This document shows, in pieces, positions 30,295-38,061 of a DNA stretch of 64,000 bases. The stretch covers positions 62,001-126,000 of the forward strand of contig NZ_JAFKID010000007.1 in assembly GCF_017306545.1 (NCBI RefSeq), given 5' to 3'. The stretch is from Mesorhizobium sp. Lineage in GTDB: Bacteria; Pseudomonadota; Alphaproteobacteria; Rhizobiales; Rhizobiaceae. Numbering within the stretch: the first letter of the stretch is position 1; each line of letters begins with the position of its first letter. The notes beneath the pieces were generated by a model, which was given only the letters and a program-made list of their open reading frames with translations, ran no database searches and was not told where the DNA came from. The position numbers and the translations under genes were made by a program.

Positions 30295-31071
30295 TCATGT
30301 GGTGAAATAGCGGCCCTTGTTCTGCCAGATGCGCAGCGCCGTCAGACGGCCGGTGAAGAAGGCGCCGGTGTCGATGTCGACGCGCATGCCGTCGCGCCGG
30401 GCTTCGGCGACCGGCGTGTGGCCGTGGACGACATAGCGGGTCAGGCGGTGCGCGGCCTTGAAAAAATCCTCGCGGATGAAGACCAGGTCGCGATCCGATT
30501 GCCGCTCGAGCGGCAGTTCGGGGCGGATGCCGGCGTGCACGAACAGGAAGCCCGGCGTTTCCACCATGATCGGCAGGGAGCGCAGGAAAGCGACGTGCGC
30601 GGCCGGGATCGCAGAGCGGATGACTTCGTCCACCTGGCGCTCCGATCCGTAAACGGCGCGCAGGCGCTCATGGTCGATGCCGTAGGACAGCAGGGTCTGC
30701 TCGGCGCCCATCGCCAGCCAGCCCGTCAGGCTGGTTCGTCCCTCCAGGTAGTCGAGCATGACCATCTCGTGGTTGCCGGTCAGGCAGATGCGCCGGAAGC
30801 CGGGCGGCGGCGGTGCCGCCAGATGGTCGAGCACCTGGGCCGAGGCCGGGCCGCGATCGACATAGTCGCCGATCATGACGATGAGCTTTTCGCCGGGCAG
30901 GGCCTCGGCGTCGCGCTCGATGACGCTTTCCAGCGCCAGCAGTTCGTCGAGGCAGCCATGCACGTCGCCGACCGCGTAGACGACCGCGTCGCTGAGGTCG
31001 AGCCGCAGGCGAGGGCGCTTTTCTCCCGCGCCGCGCCGGGCGACGCCCAGCAAATTGCTCCAAGCCTTCAA
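30295..31071 (-). CDS. PP2A-like metallophosphatase (Ser/Thr phosphatase or Ap4A hydrolase type)
   Basis: 258-residue binuclear metallophosphoesterase. All core motifs are present: GDVHGC (about 36), GDYVDRG (about 67), GNHE (about 98), HAGIRP near 180 and VVHGHTP near 215. Such enzymes are annotated either as serine/threonine phosphatases or as symmetric diadenosine tetraphosphatases; the sequence alone does not decide. The predicted start is TTG at 31071. It converges on exoP with a 23-base gap and is divergent from exoH, so it is embedded in the exopolysaccharide locus, where a kinase (ExoP) is the neighbouring gene. Any action on ExoP is speculation. Confidence 0.8.
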   Translation of the reverse strand: MKAWSNLLGVARRGAGEKRPRLRLDLSDAVVYAVGDVHGCLDELLALESVIERDAEALPGEKLIVMIGDYVDRGPASAQVLDHLAAPPPPGFRRICLTGNHEMVMLDYLEGRTSLTGWLAMGAEQTLLSYGIDHERLRAVYGSERQVDEVIRSAIPAAHVAFLRSLPIMVETPGFLFVHAGIRPELPLERQSDRDLVFIREDFFKAAHRLTRYVVHGHTPVAEARRDGMRVDIDTGAFFTGRLTALRIWQNKGRYFTT

Positions 31072-31151
31072 CGGGCTGCCCTTTTCGTCGTCACCAGTAT
31101 CGAGCGGCCCGCTTCGCGCGGCGGGCCGGAATGAAACCGACCGGGGAGACG

Positions 31152-32315
31152 ATGGTGTCCATCCGCAGTTTCTTCGAAGTGCCGGCGGCGTCGCTGGACC
31201 CTGTCCGCAACGCGATGTCGGACCGTATCAGGATCGCGCGCGGTCTGTGCATTGTCTTCATGACCTTTGTGCATGTGCCACTCGGCATCGGCGGCAATGT
31301 CTTCGATCGCGACGCCGGGGTTTTCGATCTCGTCTATTTCGCCCTTTCGCGCATGGCGGGGCTGAGTTCGGTGTCGTTGCTCAGCGTCGTTTCCGGCTAT
31401 TTCATCGTCTCCAGTCTGGCCAAGGTCGGGACGCAACGCCTGTTCGCGTCGAAAGTGAAGACGCTGGTGGTGCCGCTGGCGGGGTGGAACCTCCTCATGC
31501 TGGCGCTGCTTGCGCTCTACGGGCTGGCGCGCGGCAAATGGCAGGACATGCCGGACTTCACCGCGCTCGGCATGGCCGACGCGCTGTTCGCGCTGACCGG
31601 ATGGCCGCTTGACGTGCCTTTGTGGTTTCTTCGCGACCTTTTCGTCTGCTGCCTGTTTTCCCCGCTGCTCTACGGCGCGCTGAAGCGGTTCCCCGTCGTC
31701 ACGATCCTGTTGCTGATAGCCTATACGCTGTTCGGCGAGGATCTTTACCTGCTGCAACGGCCGCAGCTCATGCTGTTCTTCGCGCTCGGCATGTGGCTGC
31801 GCCTGTCGAGGACGGCCGAACCGGCCATCGACCGCGCGGCGCGCTGGCTGCTTCCGGGCCTCGCCGTCATGGTCGGCCTCTATCTGGCGCTGCGGACCGA
31901 GAACGTGCTGTTCGGCGAAATGAACGACGTGCTTCGGCTGACGCTGGACACTTTGCTGCGCGTCACCATGGCGGCCGGCTTCTGGATGCTGACCGACGCG
32001 ATCCGCCGCTCGCGCTTCGGCGCCGGCTTCCTGTGGTTCGAGCCCTACGCCTTCTTCCTGTTTTGCAGCCATGCCATCCTGTTCCACTTCGCCGCCATCC
32101 CGTTGCGCCGCGTCTTCGGCAATTTCGGCGGCGACCTGTTCGCGATCACCTTCTTCGCGCTGCCCTGTCTCGCGATGATCGGCGCGGTCGTCGGCTTGCA
32201 AGTCATCAACGGGTCGCGGCCGCTGCTTTTCCTGTTCAATGCCGGCCGTGACATCGACCCGCTGCGCAAGAGCGCGGGGCGGGAGACGCAGGCCGCCCGG
32301 TCGCGAGCGGGGTAG
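31152..32315 (+). CDS. exoH: Membrane acyltransferase ExoH (succinoglycan succinylation)
   Basis: 387-residue acyltransferase-3 family protein with about ten spans. SDRIRIARGLCIVFMTFVHV near residues 24-43 contains the R-x9-H type catalytic pair of the family; LDVPLWFLRDLFVCCLFSPL and SHAILFHFAAIP are further family features. ExoH adds succinate to succinoglycan in S. meliloti; here it lies directly before exoT. The start at 31152 is preferred because GGGGAG lies 6 bases upstream (an ATG at 31131 has none). Three bases separate it from exoT. Confidence 0.83.
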   Translation: MVSIRSFFEVPAASLDPVRNAMSDRIRIARGLCIVFMTFVHVPLGIGGNVFDRDAGVFDLVYFALSRMAGLSSVSLLSVVSGYFIVSSLAKVGTQRLFASKVKTLVVPLAGWNLLMLALLALYGLARGKWQDMPDFTALGMADALFALTGWPLDVPLWFLRDLFVCCLFSPLLYGALKRFPVVTILLLIAYTLFGEDLYLLQRPQLMLFFALGMWLRLSRTAEPAIDRAARWLLPGLAVMVGLYLALRTENVLFGEMNDVLRLTLDTLLRVTMAAGFWMLTDAIRRSRFGAGFLWFEPYAFFLFCSHAILFHFAAIPLRRVFGNFGGDLFAITFFALPCLAMIGAVVGLQVINGSRPLLFLFNAGRDIDPLRKSAGRETQAARSRAG

Positions 32316-32318
32316 CGC

Positions 32319-33815
32319 ATGGCCACCGTCACCTCTCGGCTGATCACGGGAAGCCTCTGGCTGTCGCTGGCGCGCGCCATCGTCAACGGCCTGGCTGCGC
32401 TCAGCACCTTCATCCTGGCCTGGAATCTGGCGCCGTCCGACTTCGGCGTCGTCGCGCTCGGCATGACGATCCTGATGATCGTCTCGACGGTGACGGAGCT
32501 TTCGCTGGCCGAGGCGCTGATCCGCCACGAGGCGCCGACGGACTCGCATTTCAGCGCCGCCTGGACCCTGAACGCCCTGCGCGGGCTGGTGCTGGCGCTG
32601 TTCTTCGCCGCCGCCGCCAAACCCGCCGCACTGCTGTTCGATGAGCCGCGTCTGACCGGCGTCATGCTGGCGCTGGGCCTCAGCGTTTTCCTGAGCGGCC
32701 TCACCAATCCGCGCCGCATCATGTATCAGCGCGACCTGATCTTCTGGCAGGAGTTCGTGCTCGCCGTCTCGCAGAAGCTCGCCGGCTTCATCGCCGCGGT
32801 GGCGATCGCCGTCATCTATCACAGCTACTGGGCGCTGGTGATCGGCACGCTCGTCGCCCAGGCGACCAACGTCGCGGTTTCTTATCTCGTGCTGCCGTTC
32901 AGGCCGCGCATCACCTTCCGCCACATGCGCGAGTTCTTCTCGTTCTCGGCGTGGCTGAGCGCCGGCCAGATCGTCAACACGCTGAACTGGCGCTTCGATT
33001 ACCTTCTGGTCGGCAAGATGCTCGGCAACACGGCGCTGGGCTATTATTCGGTCGGCTCGAACCTCGCCATGATGCCGACGCGCGAGGCGACGATGCCGCT
33101 GACGCAGACCATCTATCCGGGCTTCGCCAGCATCCAGAACGACCCGGCGCGGCTGGCGGCAGCCTACCAGCGGGCGCAGGCGCTGCTGACGGCGGTGGCG
33201 CTGCCGGCGGGCATCGGCGTCGCCGTCATAGCCGACCCGCTTGTGCGGCTGGCGCTCGGCGAGAAATGGGCGCCGGTCATCTTCATCATCCAGGCGCTTG
33301 CCTCGGTGTTCGCACTTCAGACGCTGGGCTCGCTGGTGCAGCCGCTCGGCATGGCGAAAGGCGAGACGCGGATGCTGTTCGTGCGCGACACGCAGATGCT
33401 TCTCGTGCGTGTGCCGATCATGATCGCCGGCCTGCTGATCGCCGGCCTTCCCGGCGTCGTCGCCGGCCGGGTGTTCACCGGGCTTTGCAGCGCCGTCGTC
33501 AACATGGTGCTGGTGCGGCGCCTGATCGACCTGCCGGTGCTGAAGCAATTGCAGGCGAATTTGCGTGCGCTGGTCAGCGTCGCGGCGATGGCCGCCGGTG
33601 TCGCTTTCGCTGCCGGCCAGCTTCCCCATACGGCCGACAGGCCGATGCTGGCGCTGCACCTGGCGACGCTGGTGGCGCTGGGCGGCTTCCTCTACTGCGC
33701 CGCGACCTTTCTTCTGTGGGAGGCGATGGGCCGCCCGCAGGGACCGGAGCGTGAAGTACAAACCATTTTGGGCAAGCTCTTGGCAAAGCTGCGTCCGGCG
33801 AGGAGGCAGGCTTGA
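32319..33815 (+). CDS. exoT: Lipid-linked repeat-unit flippase ExoT (Wzx family)
   Basis: 498-residue MATE/MOP-type flippase with 12-14 predicted spans. RLITGSLWLSLARAIVNGLA, FILAWNLAPSDFGVVALGM, FSFSAWLSAGQIVNTLNWRF and DYLLVGKMLGNTALGYYSVG are typical of lipopolysaccharide/EPS oligosaccharide flippases. It is expected to move the undecaprenyl-linked octasaccharide to the periplasmic face for ExoQ. Length matches S. meliloti ExoT closely. It follows exoH almost directly and precedes a second pyruvyl transferase by 25 bases. Confidence 0.88.
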   Translation: MATVTSRLITGSLWLSLARAIVNGLAALSTFILAWNLAPSDFGVVALGMTILMIVSTVTELSLAEALIRHEAPTDSHFSAAWTLNALRGLVLALFFAAAAKPAALLFDEPRLTGVMLALGLSVFLSGLTNPRRIMYQRDLIFWQEFVLAVSQKLAGFIAAVAIAVIYHSYWALVIGTLVAQATNVAVSYLVLPFRPRITFRHMREFFSFSAWLSAGQIVNTLNWRFDYLLVGKMLGNTALGYYSVGSNLAMMPTREATMPLTQTIYPGFASIQNDPARLAAAYQRAQALLTAVALPAGIGVAVIADPLVRLALGEKWAPVIFIIQALASVFALQTLGSLVQPLGMAKGETRMLFVRDTQMLLVRVPIMIAGLLIAGLPGVVAGRVFTGLCSAVVNMVLVRRLIDLPVLKQLQANLRALVSVAAMAAGVAFAAGQLPHTADRPMLALHLATLVALGGFLYCAATFLLWEAMGRPQGPEREVQTILGKLLAKLRPARRQA

Positions 33816-33840
33816 GCCGCAATCGAACGGAGAAAAGACG

Positions 33841-34854
33841 ATGGTGACGGAACCCCGGCTGGCGCTGATCGCCGAGCTCGAAGCCGCAATCCATGTCTGC
33901 CTCAAGGCGCATGTCCGCGAGGATGAGCCGGTCGCCATCCTCGATTTCCCGGATATCCGCAACTGCGGCGATTCCGCCATCTGGCTGGGCGAGATGGCCT
34001 ATCTCGCGAACCGTCACGGCAAGCGGCCGGCCTATGTCTCGCGCATGGACGATTTCTCGACCGACCAGCTCCGGCGCGCAGCACCGGGCGGGCCGATCTT
34101 CATCCACGGCGGCGGCAATTTCGGCGACATCTGGGGCGCGCATCAGGATTTCCGCGAGCGCGTGCTGGAGTTGTTTCCGGATCGGCCGGTCATCCAGTTC
34201 CCGCAGTCGATCCACTACCAGTCGCCCGAGCGCATCCAACAGAGCGCGCGGGCGATCGGCCGGCACCGGAACTTCACGCTTCTGGTGCGCGACGAGGAAT
34301 CGCGGGCTTTCGCCGAAAAGCATTTCGACTGCGCGGTCACGCTCTGCCCCGACATGGCTTTCGCCATCGGCGCGGTGGAGCCGGCGCCGGCCATCTTCCC
34401 GGTGCTCGCCATGCTGCGGGCGGACCAGGAAAAGGCAGGAAACGCCGAGCCCTCTGCCTGGCCCGGCCTGCCGGTCGAGGACTGGATCTCGGAATCGCCG
34501 CGCAGCGTGCGTGCCTCCAAGGCGTTCGGCGCCGCTTCCGCGCTGCTGTCGCTGAAACCGGCGGAACTCAGGCTCGCCAAGCTCGACGCCGCCGCGCACA
34601 ACCGCTTCCGGCGCGGAATCCGGCAGATTTCTCGGGGGCAGGCCATCGTCACCGACCGGCTGCACGTCCACATCTGCTCGCTGCTGATCGGCCGGCCGCA
34701 CGCCGTGCTCGACAACAGCTACGGCAAGGTGCGCCGCTTCATGGCGGCTTTCTCGGGCGGGACCGACCTGTCCTATCGGGCGGCTTCGCTGGACGACGGC
34801 ATCGCCTGGGCACAGCGGGCCGCCGATGGCGCCGCCGGAAAAGCCGCGGCCTGA
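33841..34854 (+). CDS. Second polysaccharide pyruvyl transferase family protein
   Basis: 337-residue protein of the polysaccharide pyruvyl transferase family, distinct from ExoV. AILDFPDIRNCGDSAIWLGE at about 37-56, FIHGGGNFGDIWGAHQDFRE, VIQFPQSIHYQSPE, and the C-terminal AIVTDRLHVHICSLLIGRPH (about 268-287), which holds the family His residues. It could add a second ketal or act on another sugar than ExoV. The start at 33841 follows GGAG by 8 bases; the longer upstream frame overlaps exoT. The next gene begins 15 bases later, so it forms a unit with the glycosyltransferase that follows. Confidence 0.8.
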   Translation: MVTEPRLALIAELEAAIHVCLKAHVREDEPVAILDFPDIRNCGDSAIWLGEMAYLANRHGKRPAYVSRMDDFSTDQLRRAAPGGPIFIHGGGNFGDIWGAHQDFRERVLELFPDRPVIQFPQSIHYQSPERIQQSARAIGRHRNFTLLVRDEESRAFAEKHFDCAVTLCPDMAFAIGAVEPAPAIFPVLAMLRADQEKAGNAEPSAWPGLPVEDWISESPRSVRASKAFGAASALLSLKPAELRLAKLDAAAHNRFRRGIRQISRGQAIVTDRLHVHICSLLIGRPHAVLDNSYGKVRRFMAAFSGGTDLSYRAASLDDGIAWAQRAADGAAGKAAA

Positions 34855-34869
34855 CGGGAGGACGAACCG

Positions 34870-35682
34870 ATGCTGACCTTCATCATTCCCGTCCGCCATC
34901 AGGACAACGCCCGCGACTGGGGTCTGCTCAAGGCCAATCTTTCGCAGACGGCCGCCTCCATCGCCAGCCAGGCGCATCCGGGCTGGCGCGCGCTGGTGGT
35001 CGCCAACGAGGGCGCCGACTTGCCGGCATTACCCATCGGCTTCGATGTCGTGCGCGTCACCTTCCCGCCCAACACCCTGCACGAGATGGGCGAGGCGGAC
35101 CTGGAGGCCGTTTACGACGCCTTCCGTGCCGACAAGGGCCGGCGCGTGCTGGCCGGCATGCTGGCCGCCTGCGACAGCCGCTTCTTCATGATCGTCGACG
35201 ACGACGATTTCGTCAGCGCCCGCATCGCCGGCCATGCGGCCGAAAACCCGGACGCCAACGGCTGGACCGTCGAGCGCGGCTATATCTGGGACGACGGCGG
35301 CCGGCTGCTGCTCGGCTGCGACGAGTTCAACCATCTGTGCGGCACCTCGCTGATCGTGCGCGCCGATCTCTACGGTCTGCCGCAGCGCTTCGAGGACGCC
35401 TCGCTCGACTGGATCAAGACGATGCTGGGCAGCCATGTGCGGATCGCCGACATCCTGGCCGAACGCGGCACGCCGCTCAGCCCGCTGCCGTTTCGCGGCG
35501 CCGTCTACCGCGTCGCCCATGGCGGTTCGCACAGCAAGGCGCCGAGCCTGGTGAAGAAGTATTTCCTCAGCCGGGAGGCACTGGCGCGGCCGCGCCGCCT
35601 GCTGCGTCATCTGGGCCGACTCCGGCTGGTCGGCATGGACGCCCGGCGCGAATTTTTCGGTGAACCCGCGAGACGAGGATGA
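34870..35682 (+). CDS. Glycosyltransferase, specificity unknown
   Basis: 270-residue GT-A-fold protein beginning MLTFIIPVRHQDNARDWGLL, with FFMIVDDDDFVSARIA at about 107-122 as the metal-binding acidic motif and a late GGSHSKAPSLVKKYFLSRE basic region. It looks like the glycosyltransferases found in rhizobial surface-polysaccharide loci, but I cannot name its sugar. With the preceding pyruvyl transferase it forms a two-gene module that the standard S. meliloti exo cluster does not have at this place. Good ribosome site (GGGAGGACGAACC). Confidence 0.7.
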   Translation: MLTFIIPVRHQDNARDWGLLKANLSQTAASIASQAHPGWRALVVANEGADLPALPIGFDVVRVTFPPNTLHEMGEADLEAVYDAFRADKGRRVLAGMLAACDSRFFMIVDDDDFVSARIAGHAAENPDANGWTVERGYIWDDGGRLLLGCDEFNHLCGTSLIVRADLYGLPQRFEDASLDWIKTMLGSHVRIADILAERGTPLSPLPFRGAVYRVAHGGSHSKAPSLVKKYFLSREALARPRRLLRHLGRLRLVGMDARREFFGEPARRG

Positions 35683-35929
35683 GCTGAGTTGGTGGCGGAT
35701 TCTGGATGACTACCCTATTCCCTGAAAAGGGGTAATTTTACAGTATTTTATATTGAATCATAATCTCAAAGCAAACTTCAACTATATATTGGAAGTTTCC
35801 ACATAAATGTTCATTCATTTATAATCTATTTTATATTTTAGAATATTAAATAAATTTTCCTGCGTTTGACCATGTTTAGCAATTTTCTAACCGATCGATC
35901 CTACCCTTTGTCCCAGCGGATATGGGGAC
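35683..35929. promoter_or_regulatory. AT-rich leader before the gtr-like cassette
   Basis: About 250 bases without a gene. From roughly 35730 to 35880 the DNA is very AT-rich against GC-rich flanks, much like the exoY-exoX gap. It must contain the promoter of the 35930-39554 gene group; several TATATT/TTTATA runs make a single choice unsafe. Confidence 0.5.
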
Positions 35930-36958
35930 ATGACCAGAATACAGAAGCGGCCATTCCAGCGCAGCATGGCGCTGTCGGTTGTAGTGCCTTGCTACAATGA
36001 GCAGGACGGTATCGCCGAGCTGTACAGGCGCGTCACGGCTGCCTGCCGGCAGGTGGCCGGCACCTCCTACGAGGTCGTCCTGGTCATCGACGGCGCGACC
36101 GACGGCACGCGCGAGGCGATATTCGAGCTTGCCCGCCAGGACGGGCACGTCGCCGCCATCGACCTCGCCCGTAATTACGGCCATCAGATCGCGCTCAGCG
36201 CGGGGCTTGAATTCTGCCGGGGCGACCGCATCCTGGTTCTCGATGCCGATCTTCAGGACCCGCCGGAGCTGCTCGGCGCCATGATGGCGAAGATGGACGA
36301 GGGGGCCGACGTCGTCTACGGCCAGCGGGTGAAACGGAACGGCGAAAGCATGTTCAAGCTGTTCAGCGCGGCGCTGTTCTACCGGCTGCTGCGCCGGATT
36401 GTGGATGTCGACATCGCGCCGGATTCGGGGGATTTCCGTTTGATGTCCCGGCGTGCCCTCGACCATCTGAATGCGATGCCGGAGCGTTATCGGTTCGTGC
36501 GCGGCATGGTAAGCTGGATCGGTCTGAGGCAGGTAGCCTTTCCCTATGAGAGGCACCGGCGCTTCGCCGGAACGACGCATTATCCGCTGAAGAAGATGCT
36601 GCTTCTGGCGGTCGACGCGATCACCAGCTTTTCCGTCGCGCCGCTTCGGTTCGCATCGCACCTGGGCATGGGCTTCGGTGTCCTCGGCCTGTGCGTGCTG
36701 ACCTATACGATCTTTTCGTGGGCGGTCGGCAATGTCCTTCCCGGCTGGACAAGCCTCGCCTCCATCGTGCTGATTCTCGGCAGCGTCCAACTGCTCGTCC
36801 TCGGCATATTCGGGGAATATCTCGGGCGCATGTACATGGAGACGAAGCAGCGTCCTCTCTACATCGTCAACGAAATCGTCAGCCGGGACGCGGCGTCCCC
36901 GCAGGACGTTCCCGTCCATCGCCTGCGCGAGATGGTGAGGAGGGGCCTGCGTGCTTGA
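35930..36958 (+). CDS. GtrB-like polyprenyl-phosphate glycosyltransferase
   Basis: 342-residue membrane glycosyltransferase of family 2 (DPM1/GtrB/ArnC type). The soluble part has LSVVVPCYNEQDGIAELYRR, VVLVIDGATDGTREAIFEL, NYGHQIALSAGLEFCRGD, ILVLDADLQDPPELL (about 101-115) and RFAGTTHYPLKKMLLLAVDA; two C-terminal spans follow at about 244-268 and 278-300. Such enzymes load a sugar onto undecaprenyl phosphate for later transfer in the periplasm. The next three genes overlap end to start, including a GtrA-like protein, which supports this role. Confidence 0.85.
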   Translation: MTRIQKRPFQRSMALSVVVPCYNEQDGIAELYRRVTAACRQVAGTSYEVVLVIDGATDGTREAIFELARQDGHVAAIDLARNYGHQIALSAGLEFCRGDRILVLDADLQDPPELLGAMMAKMDEGADVVYGQRVKRNGESMFKLFSAALFYRLLRRIVDVDIAPDSGDFRLMSRRALDHLNAMPERYRFVRGMVSWIGLRQVAFPYERHRRFAGTTHYPLKKMLLLAVDAITSFSVAPLRFASHLGMGFGVLGLCVLTYTIFSWAVGNVLPGWTSLASIVLILGSVQLLVLGIFGEYLGRMYMETKQRPLYIVNEIVSRDAASPQDVPVHRLREMVRRGLRA

Positions 36959-37652
36959 GGCGGAGTTCGACCGGTTCGCGTATGAATACGAAGCGCAGCA
37001 TGCCGCGAGCATCCGCTTGAGCGGAGAGACGCCCGACTACTTCGCGAAGTACAAGATCGACGACGTCGCGGCCGTTCTGCGGCGCGCCGGCATCGTGCCG
37101 CGACGCATACTCGACTTCGGCGCCGGCGTCGGCAATTCGCTAGGGCATATGCGGGCGGCGTTCCCTGATGCCGAAATCGTGCTGCTGGACCCGTCGGCGC
37201 AGTCGCTCGACATCGCCGCCAGGCGGTTCCCCGGACAGGCGAGCCTGATGCCGTTCGACGGCATGACCATTCCGTATCCCGGCGGCACCTTCGATCTGGC
37301 CTTCGCCGCCTGTGTCTTCCACCATATTCCGGACGCGCTGCACGAGTGCCTGCTGAGCGAAATCGACAGGGTGCTCGCTCCCGGCGGCAGCTTCTTCGTC
37401 TTCGAGCACAACCCGGCCAATCCGCTGACGAGGCACGCCGTTCGAAACTGCCCGTTCGACGAAAATGCAGTGCTTATCGCAGCGCGGGAGATGCGTTCCC
37501 GGATGGCGGCGGCCGGTCTTTCAAACGCCAGGATCGCTTACAGGATCTTCTTTCCGCGCCTGCTGTCATGGTTGCGGCCCTGTGAGCGGTATCTCACCGG
37601 AGTGCCCCTCGGGGCGCAATATTTCGTGCATGCGACCAAATCGCTTCCGTGA
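36951..37652 (+). CDS. Class I SAM-dependent methyltransferase
   Basis: 233-residue methyltransferase of the type 11/25 group. SAM-binding motif I is RILDFGAGVGNSLGHM (about 47-62); motif II region IVLLDPSAQSLDIAARRF; post-motif LAFAACVFHHIPDALHECLL and RVLAPGGSFFVFEHNP. The substrate is not evident; lipid-linked sugar methylation fits the neighbours. It starts with GTG inside the last codons of the GtrB-like gene (8-base overlap) and overlaps the GtrA-like gene by 23 bases. Confidence 0.8.
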   Translation: MLEAEFDRFAYEYEAQHAASIRLSGETPDYFAKYKIDDVAAVLRRAGIVPRRILDFGAGVGNSLGHMRAAFPDAEIVLLDPSAQSLDIAARRFPGQASLMPFDGMTIPYPGGTFDLAFAACVFHHIPDALHECLLSEIDRVLAPGGSFFVFEHNPANPLTRHAVRNCPFDENAVLIAAREMRSRMAAAGLSNARIAYRIFFPRLLSWLRPCERYLTGVPLGAQYFVHATKSLP

Positions 37653-38061
37653 CCCTTACCAGGCGCTGCGCTTTGGTGCCGTCGGGCTCCTGAACACGGC
37701 GCTCGGCTATGCCGTCATCCTGGCGGGGCTGGCGATGGGCTGGGGCGACGTCGCCTCGAACGCGACTGGCTATGCGGCAGGGCTGGTCACCGGCTTCCTG
37801 CTGAACCGAAGCTGGACATTCCGCAGCGGCGGCGGGCTTCGCCAGGCCTGTCGCTATATGCTGGCCTTTCTGGTCTGCTATTGCGCCAATCTCGCGGTTC
37901 TGGCGGCGGCGCGGTCGATCGGCTTCGTGGAATCGCCCTTCGCCCATCTCGCCGGCATAGGCGTCTATTCCGCGCTCTTCTATTTTTGCTCGGCCCGCTA
38001 CGTGTTCGCCGTCGAACAGCGGGACGGCCTTGCAATCCGCAGTCGCGTTTCCGATCCATGA
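37630..38061 (+). CDS. GtrA-like membrane protein
   Basis: 143-residue protein with four membrane spans (about 10-30, 34-53, 73-92, 100-120) and the family pattern RFGAVGLLNTALGYAVILAG, ATGYAAGLVTGFLLNRSWTF. GtrA proteins are thought to flip polyprenyl-phosphate-linked sugars to the periplasm. The start at 37630 (MRPNRF) gives the normal family length; a longer frame from 37465 lies in the methyltransferase gene. Overlaps the following gene by 4 bases. Confidence 0.85.
   Translation: MRPNRFRDPYQALRFGAVGLLNTALGYAVILAGLAMGWGDVASNATGYAAGLVTGFLLNRSWTFRSGGGLRQACRYMLAFLVCYCANLAVLAAARSIGFVESPFAHLAGIGVYSALFYFCSARYVFAVEQRDGLAIRSRVSDP

Noticed and set aside
31068-33980. 970-codon minus-strand open frame across exoH and exoT
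   Set aside because: Antisense to two well-supported membrane-protein genes; the translation is Gln/Arg/His-rich and has no domain-like features.
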